A DNA stretch of 64,000 nt from positions 638,182-702,181 of the forward strand of contig VWZX01004771.1 of NCBI GenBank assembly GCA_013399015.1, read 5' to 3'. Under the pieces are notes generated by a model. That model was not told the origin of the DNA. It saw only the letters and a program-made list of their open reading frames with translations, and searched no databases. Shown one piece after another: positions 57,797 to 64,000 of the stretch (the first letter of the stretch is position 1; every line of letters begins with the position of its first letter). This stretch comes from Galbula dea (Eukaryota; Chordata; Aves; Piciformes; Galbulidae). The position numbers and the translations under genes are program-made.

Positions 57797-58074
57797 TCCA
57801 CTTTATGTCCTATTTTTGTAGCTTTTAATCCTCATAATAGCTAAGTCTTTGGGGCTAAGGATGAATGCCTTGAAACTAGTGTACTTGGAAGGCCTGGAGT
57901 AGCTATTCTCTTTGTAAGCTCCATAATCTGTGTCAATATTCTCTCTGGCAGGCTGTGTAGCTCACAGGACCTCTCAGATTGTTATTTCCAGTAGAAATTG
58001 GTGAGTATAAAGGCTGTGTTTTGAAACAAATGAGTTCTGATTGTTAAGGTGAGGTACATGGGTGATGAATCTCT

Positions 58075-58431
58075 CTGACAAGGAAAGGCTGAGAGCCCTG
58101 GGGTTGTTTAGCCTGGAGAAGAGCAGATCCAGAGGGGATCTGCTCAATGCTTAGCAGTATCTAAAGGGGGGGGGCAAGAGGATGTGGCCAGGCTCTTTTT
58201 AGTGACAGGACAACAGGAAATGGGTATAAACTGAATCCCATGAGGTTCCACCTGAACATGAGGAAAAACTTCTTTTCTGTGAGGTAGCCAGAGCCCTGGC
58301 CCAGGCTACCCAGAGAGGTTGTGGAGTCTCCTCCTCTGGAGAGATTCCAAACCTGCCTGGATGCAAGGGGGCTTGAGCTAAATGATCCCCAGAGGTCTCT
58401 TCCAACCCCCATGATGATGGGATTGTGTGAA
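58075..58431 (+). mobile_element. CR1 LINE 3' fragment, type B
   Basis: 'ctgacaaggaaaggctgaga' through 'cagaggggatctgctcaatg' to 'gatgatgggattgtgtga'. About 60 bases before the tail appear deleted, at 'ctggatgcaagggggcttga'. Confidence 0.93.
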
Positions 58432-59080
58432 TAATTGCTTCTGCAAAACATCTAAACTACTTACAGGCACTGATTGATATTTTCTAGGAGGCAGTAGCAA
58501 AACATCAGTGAAATCCAGAGTGGAGAAGAATGGAAAGAGCAGAAGTTGGCTTATGAGGGACAGACTATAAAAAGGGAAAGTTTTCCCAACCTATTTAGCA
58601 CCAAGTGGATGAGAGATGAAGAGGGAAGTTTGAGCACAGCTGTCTGAGCTTCTATTCCCAGTCTTCCAGGTGGTGCCCAGGGCTTTGGCAGGTCACTTGG
58701 GGACAGCAGCTCTCACTGTTTCCTCTCTGGCTTTCTTTGATCTTGCAGCTGGAAATGTCTCATGGGCCACTCAGGCTCCATCTGCTCTCTGTTTATACTT
58801 TGATATGTTCTGCAGGGCCATACCTACAGAGTCTTGGCAGAGCAAACACCCCCTGGGCCTTGGTGTGCTGTACTCCATGGGAGGCATAAAAATGACACCT
58901 CCTACCAGAACCTCCACTGGCTCAGACCTCCCCTGGAAATGCAAAAAAACCCCCCTCTGGTCAGGAGTTTGCTATTGCTGTAGGTTTGGAGAATGTTCTT
59001 CTCAGTATCTTTGAGGATCTAGCACAGAGCTGTGAAGCTATATATGGTGTGCACCACCTTCTACAATATTTACCAGGTTA
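58432..59080. other. Unique non-coding stretch
   Basis: A 114-codon plus-strand frame at 58670-59014 has no splice or family support. Nothing else seen. Confidence 0.45.
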
Positions 59081-59148
59081 TAGAATCATAGGATTGTTTT
59101 AGTTGGTAGAGACCTTCAGGATCATCAAGTCCAACCTTGAATCCATCA
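59081..59148 (-). mobile_element. CR1 LINE tail fragment, type C
   Basis: 'tagaatcataggattgtttt' and 'caggatcatcaagtccaacc'. Immediately followed by a type A tail in the same orientation. Confidence 0.88.
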
Positions 59149-59151
59149 CAC

Positions 59152-59407
59152 ATTCATAGAATGGGTTGGATTGGAAGGGACCTTTAAAGGTCATACAGTT
59201 CAACCCCCCCCTGGAGTGAGCAGAGACATCTTCAACTAGATCAGGTGGCTTAGAGCCCTAAACAACCTGACCTGGAATGTTTCCAGGGATGGGGCATCTA
59301 CTACCTCTGGGCAACCTGGGCCAGTGTTTCACCACCCTCAATGCAAAAAATTCCTTCCTCATATCTAGTTTAAAGCTCCCTCTTTTAGTTTAAAACCATT
59401 ATTCCTT
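59152..59407 (-). mobile_element. CR1 LINE 3' fragment, type A
   Basis: 'tcatagaatgggttggattg' through 'catcttcaactagatcaggt' to 'tagtttaaaaccattattcc'. Confidence 0.93.
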
Positions 59408-60632
59408 CAGTTATAGAAAGCTAAGATTCTTAGAGGCAAGGTTGCCCTCACAGACTCAGTGGCCCAGAGATGGGGATCAGCTTGCCAAGTTCAAACCCTG
59501 ATCCAGGGCTTTCTTTGGCTTTGTTGCTGCTCTGACACAGCTGTATCTGGAAAGGGGGCTTTGGGAGGCCCTCCTTGCTCCTTCTTCTCAAAATTAAGAC
59601 TTCCAGCTGCCTGTCCAAACTATGACCTAAAATTCCAGGTCAAAGCGTGCCTCGCGCTCCAGGCCACCCACAGAAATGGAAGTGAAATTCCCAACACCTC
59701 TGGATGCCTGGATATTTACTAAGTTTACAAAGTCCTCTGAGAAAAAATCTGGCTCTGGATCCTTCTCCTCTGCACATTTTTTCCCCCCTCTCAAAGCAGT
59801 CAAATTGATCAAAGCATAACTGGGTTCTGTGCAGCAGGACACAATGTGGAAAAGGGGCTTTCAGTGCCTTGTACTCTTGACAAACATGAGAGGGGTCCAA
59901 CATCCCCAAAGGGTAGAGGATGTGGAATGGAGTGCTAGGGAATTTGCAGGGGGAATTCTGGTGGAGCTGGGTTTGTACAGGGACCAAGTGCATTCCTGGT
60001 GCAATGCTGTTGACGTCAGCCTCGCGTGCCTCCTTCAACGTCACAGCTCGTATGGCCTGGCATCTGGTTTGTGCTTTTGTTACTGCAGCTGTTTGCTGGT
60101 CTGGCTGCTTCAATAATTCCCCCAGCCCCTGGAAAACCCACCCATGAGCCCATCTCTAGAGCTCTATGATTACTCTGTCAAACACATGCTTCCCAGATTG
60201 GCTCAGTCTCCCCAGACTAATTAGTCTGACTAATGATCCCCTTTGTTTGGTGCTAGTTTATTGTGAATGCAGAAATTTGGTCATTACAATTTGTTCTATT
60301 CTTGAAAATGCCAGATAACAATGAATAGAAAAAGCCTTTCATTAATTGGAACTCAGCAGTGAAGAGTGGCAGCCTTGCTGATGGACCTGGCATGGGAGGA
60401 TGTCTCTCCTGAAAACAGTAGAAGTTCAGCTGCTTCAGGGAAATCACACAGGAGGTTGCTCCATCATGCAGTACTGCAGCAGGTATCAGTCTCTTCATAA
60501 AATACTGATGAATTCTTGGGAGATTTTTCCAGTGGGAAAGATAAAGGAAAACCACTGGGACCTAAAAAGGAAAAATTGATTTCCCTTGGTGGCAGTGTGA
60601 CAAGCGATACCCATGTGTAACAAACCATGCAA
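59408..60632. other. Unique stretch with a small CpG cluster and CRE
   Basis: A minus-strand frame of 157 codons (59640-60113) and a plus-strand frame of 95 codons (59829-60116) overlap; neither is recognised. A perfect CRE palindrome lies at 60011-60018, with further CpGs at 59645-59660 and 60022-60050, unusual for the CpG-poor surroundings. Confidence 0.45.
60011..60018. promoter_or_regulatory. Perfect CRE palindrome
   Basis: 'tgacgtca' matches the full cAMP-response element. A half-site 'aacgtcac' follows at 60037-60044. Motif evidence only. Confidence 0.35.
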
Positions 60633-60889
60633 AAAGAGGAAATGGTCTCAAGTTGCACCAGGGGAGGTTTAGGTTGGATATTAGGAAAAATGCCTTCCCC
60701 AAAAGGGTTGTCAGGACCTGGAAGAGGCTACTCAGGGAAATTGTGGAGTCACCATCCCTAGAGGGGTTTAAAAAACATGTAGATGTGTTGCTGAGGGATA
60801 TGGTTTAGTAGTGAGCTGACAGTGCTGGGTTAACAGTTGGACTCAATGATCTTAAAGGTCTCTTCCAGCCAAAACAATTCTGTGATTTT
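60633..60889 (+). mobile_element. CR1 LINE 3' fragment, type C
   Basis: 'gaggaaatggtctcaagttg' through 'ggaggtttaggttggatatt' to 'aaaacaattctgtgatttta'. Aligns closely with the copy at 55733-56026. Confidence 0.93.
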
Positions 60890-60952
60890 AAGTGGTTTAG
60901 AAACTGCAATGTCTACCAGCAGCTTCTCAGTGTTGTGTCAGTCTAGAAGGAC

Positions 60953-61005
60953 TCAAGTACAGGAATTGCCATGCTGGCTCAGACCAAGGGCTCAGCACTG
61001 ATCAC
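60953..61005 (+). mobile_element. Small relic of an old CR1-like element
   Basis: 'aggaattgccatgctggctc' followed by 'agaccaagggctca' resembles the start of a 3' region seen in old reptile/bird CR1-like elements. It is cut off by the next CR1. Confidence 0.35.
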
Positions 61006-61011
61006 TTGGAG

Positions 61012-61113
61012 ATGATCTGAATAACCTGCTCTGGGTGACCCTTCTTTAGCAGGGGGGTTGGACTAGATGATCTCCAGAGGTCCCTTCCAACCCTCACTGT
61101 GCTGGCATTCTGT
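61012..61113 (+). mobile_element. CR1 LINE tail, type B
   Basis: 'ataacctgctctgggtgacc' to 'cactgtgctggcattctgta'. Confidence 0.9.
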
Positions 61114-62781
61114 AGTAATTTTCCAGTCTCTCTAGTGCCTCCTTCATAATTTTCTTTTTTATTTTGGCTGTTTCTTCTGACAAAGAAAACTTAGCACTGT
61201 TATTTCAGAGGATGGACTACTCTTTCCTATAATCCCATTGTGTTTTCAATATTAGATCAGTGATCTTTTCAACATGCCTTAAGATTGATTGGTTTTGACC
61301 ACCACAGATGCATGAGCAACACATTTACTGAATCATTTGTAAGTGGTGTCATTTTGTTTTTACAACACCAGTAAAGGCCTTGTCTCCCATTGCCTGGTCC
61401 TCTCTGCAAGTTCAGACCTGCTGAGACCCTTACAATTGCCTTTCCTGGATGTCATGGGTAAATGATGCAAACCCTATTTCAGATGTTTCTCTGTTAAAAA
61501 TGACTGTTTGGGCCAGGTTTCCACCTGCTGCATTTCTGCTGAAATAGGTATTTTAAGCATTCCTATCCCAATATCACCTAATTATAAAGAAACTAGAGAA
61601 AAAAAAAAGATCAGTACCTGTTTGTGTTCATCTGAGAGCAACTTGCATACATTCCTGCTTTCTAGAAGTGGTGTTTTGGTTTCATGGAAAGGAAGTTGAA
61701 GCTCTAATTCCCTAAAAGAACATAACACTTTGACTCAAGTCCATGAAAGCATTACCTTAGGACACCTCTGAAATAAAAGCAGATCCTTTTGTTTCTGTCA
61801 TCTGCTTGACCTTTTCTTGAGACTATAGCAATCGAGTTCTCAACTAGTGCTCTTGAGTGGCAGTTCTTAATCATCTTCTTAGGGGGCAGTTCTATTCCAT
61901 CCAGAAGTCACCATCACAGCTGCCATCTCCTTGAACACAAGAAAAGTGAAGTCTGAAAGAGACCAAATTGCTTTATGAACTGTAGATGAAAGGTTGCATA
62001 TTTTTCCACTTACCTTAAACACACTGGTTTAAAAAAATCATTTTATTATTGAAGTAAATGTATGAGCTTTGGGGCTTCTCCTGGTAGGTGTCTGTTAGGT
62101 TTCTTCTCCAATATTGTGTGAGATGCAAATTTTGCTTGAAAGATTTTCTGTGGTTAACTGTAGAGAGTACCTGTGAATCCAGAATCTGCCAATGGTGGGG
62201 AAAACGATCACTGAGCCATGGTCATGTAGAGAACACCTACCAGTGGAAGATCTCCCATAAAAGGAGACATTCTGTTACCTTCTTATCCCCATTTCTCTCC
62301 CTGGCACATTTGAGATTGTTCTGGAACAGCTTTTTCACATTATTTTCTGGGTATCACTTTCTTATCTTCCTTTGCCTCTTTCCCACCATGTCTAATGTTT
62401 GTGTTTGAGTTAAAGCTAGACAGAGTGCAAGAGAGATTTGGGTTCTCCCCTCCTCTTCACCTCTAATCTCTCATCTCTTATTTATGTCTGTAAATGTTTT
62501 GTTTTATTTTGATGTACATTTGCCAGAGAAATGCTGGGCCCAGTTCCAGGCAGTCTCATTTTCCTCTTCCATCTTGAGACATTCCAGACCAGAACAGCAT
62601 GAGCTTGCACAGCTAAATATTTAGGAGAAAGCAGCGAAGCTGTGTCACCAAAAAGCTCTGAATATCCCTCAGAATAAAATGAGATTATTTAGTATGTGCA
62701 GAAAATGATGCATCTATGAAAAGTCTTGGAGCAGACAGGGAAAGGGTAATGCTTAAACTATCAACCATGGTGATCAGCATA
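61114..62781. other. Unique non-coding stretch, AT-leaning
   Basis: Contains an A10 run at about 61599. A 106-codon plus-strand frame at 62088-62408 lacks support. Nothing else seen. Confidence 0.5.
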
Positions 62782-63231
62782 GTTTTGGGCCCCTCGCTAC
62801 AGGAACTACATTGAGGTGCTGAAAAAGCAAAGAAGCTGGTGAAGGGTCTGGAGCACAAGTCTGATGAGGAGCAGCTGAAGGAACTGGGGTTGTTTAGTCT
62901 GGACGAGTGTGAGGGGACACCTCACTCTCTATAACTTGCTGAAAGAGGGTTGTAGCAGGGTGGGATTGATCTCTTCTCCCAAGTAACAAGTGGTAGAATG
63001 AGAGGAAATAGCCTCAAGTTGTGATGGAAGAGCTTTACCTTGGACCTTAGGAAAAATGTCTTCCCTGAAAGTGTTGTCGAGGGAAATGATGGAGTCACTA
63101 TCCCTGGAGGGATTTAAAAGCCCTGGAGATGTGGTGCTGAGGGTCATGATTTAGTGGTTGAGTTGGAAGTGCTGGGTTAATGATTGGACTTGATCTTAAA
63201 GATCTCTTCCAACCAAAATCATTCTATAATC
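62782..63231 (+). mobile_element. CR1 LINE, ORF2 end plus 3' UTR, type C
   Basis: 'gttttgggcccctcgctaca' (last ORF2 codons) through 'gtctggagcacaagtctgat' to 'accaaaatcattctataatc'. Matches the layout of the copy at 28893-29445. Confidence 0.93.
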
Positions 63232-63799
63232 TCAATTCCCTCAGAGGTAAGGTACCACCATACACAATTCCCTCCTAACCCCAAGCACAAGCACTGTGCT
63301 ACTCATCTCTGAGACAAACATCACCTACTGCTATGAAACCTGAATCTGGCACCATTGTCTTTGTCTGCAGAGGTTTCAGAGATTTCTAAATCTATCTCAG
63401 AAGTTGATGTAGATGTTTGCCAGAATTACCACAACGTGTAGAAGTGATGATCTGCAGCAGAGGAGTAAAGCAGACAGTGTGAACCAGAATACAAAGTCTG
63501 AAAGAAGTACCAAAGGTTTTTGAAGTAGCTTCTGGACATCAGTGCTTGCTGGAATCAATCAGTTTAGATTGGACATGTCCATGGAAGTAGATCTTTCTTG
63601 CCCATTGCCACATGCCCTGGATGTGATGGCAGCAGACAAAACTGAAAGCAAATAGTATTCTGCAGAAAGGGAACCAATTTATCCTCAATAGTGCTGGAGT
63701 TACTCCCTAAGGAGGTTCCTTCATGTCCAGATAAGTGGAACAAGACCAAAGCCCTGTTCCCTGTACATGCTTGCCCTGCCTGGTAGTGCATGCTGCATC
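63232..63799. other. Unique non-coding stretch
   Basis: Nothing recognised. Confidence 0.5.
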
Positions 63800-64000
63800 T
63801 TAGAATCATAGAATTGTTTTGGTTGGAAGAGACCTCTAACATTATAAATTTCTCCTATTAGCCCAGCACTGAGAGGCCACTACTAAACCATATCCCTCAG
63901 CACCACATCTACAGGGCTTTTCAGTCCCTCTAGGGATGGTAAAACAGGCCACCACTTCCCTGGGTAGCCTGTTCCAGAGCTTGACAACCCTTTCAGGAAA
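63800..64000 (-). mobile_element. CR1 LINE, type C, running off the window
   Basis: Reversed tail 'ttagaatcatagaattgttt' through 'accatatccctcagcaccac' and still collinear at the last base, so the element extends beyond the window. Confidence 0.93.

Larger units (their letters stand above)
56027..58074. other. Unique stretch with simple and tandem repeats
   Basis: Holds a 36-bp triplication (56597-56704), an A15 run (56730-56744), a (TC)n run at 57104-57118 and a (GTT)n run at 57768-57796. No exon is recognised. Confidence 0.5.

Noticed and set aside
59640..60113. Minus-strand frame of 157 codons over the CRE/CpG cluster
   Set aside because: No acceptor or donor at sensible places and no recognisable domain; the opposite strand is also open.
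1..64000. CRISPR arrays, operons, tRNA or rRNA genes
   Set aside because: The dispersed similar segments are CR1 copies in both orientations, not regularly spaced repeats. The sequence is avian nuclear DNA, and no tRNA- or rRNA-like structure was recognised by eye.

Overview
This is a piece of a bird nuclear genome, almost certainly from chromosomal DNA. The evidence is about 50 fragments of the CR1 LINE family on both strands, an LTR of the kind found in avian endogenous retroviruses, and a compact GC-rich single-exon gene recognisable as the bird orthologue of vertebrate C11orf96 (Ag2). By hand tally CR1 covers roughly 13-14 kb of 64 kb. That is high for a bird, and would suit lineages known for CR1 expansion (woodpeckers and relatives, hoopoe/hornbill group). 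The lineage is a guess.

Layout. 1-9.8 kb: CR1-rich non-coding DNA, with one exon-like reading frame on the minus strand (1891-2132), an old CR1 split by an LTR-like insert carrying 40-bp tandem repeats (6316-6976), and a B-type CR1 (8361-8962). 9.85-11.6 kb: CpG island, TATA promoter, a highly unusual repetitive 5' leader, the C11orf96 coding region (10852-11214), an AU-rich 3' UTR and a poly(A) signal. 11.6-37.9 kb: non-coding DNA with many CR1 copies, including one with a nearly open reverse transcriptase region cut by an assembly gap (19486-20224). 37.9-39.3 kb: a 718-bp block present twice head-to-tail around a single N, almost surely an assembly artefact; it holds a plausible pair of terminal exons of an unidentified plus-strand gene. 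39.3-64 kb: more CR1, one well-supported solo LTR (about 44865-45513), simple repeats and long unique stretches.

CR1 naming used below, defined from the window itself. Type A has 3' tails containing 'caacctgatctagttgaaga'. Type B has 'ggttggactagatgatctcc' and ends near 'catgctgggattctgtga'. Type C has 'tgatcttaaaggtcttttcc'. Type D has 'cagcaggggggttggactag' and ends in 'attctgtgattctgtga'. 'Old' copies are strongly diverged and match none of these well. These labels are descriptive, not database subfamily names. Strand is that of the element's coding sense.

Only C11orf96 is a secure protein-coding gene. Its layout (TATA box just outside a CpG-rich single exon, no ATG in a 570-base leader, AU-rich 3' UTR) is that of a quickly inducible gene. 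Nothing bacterial, and no CRISPR array, tRNA or rRNA, was seen.
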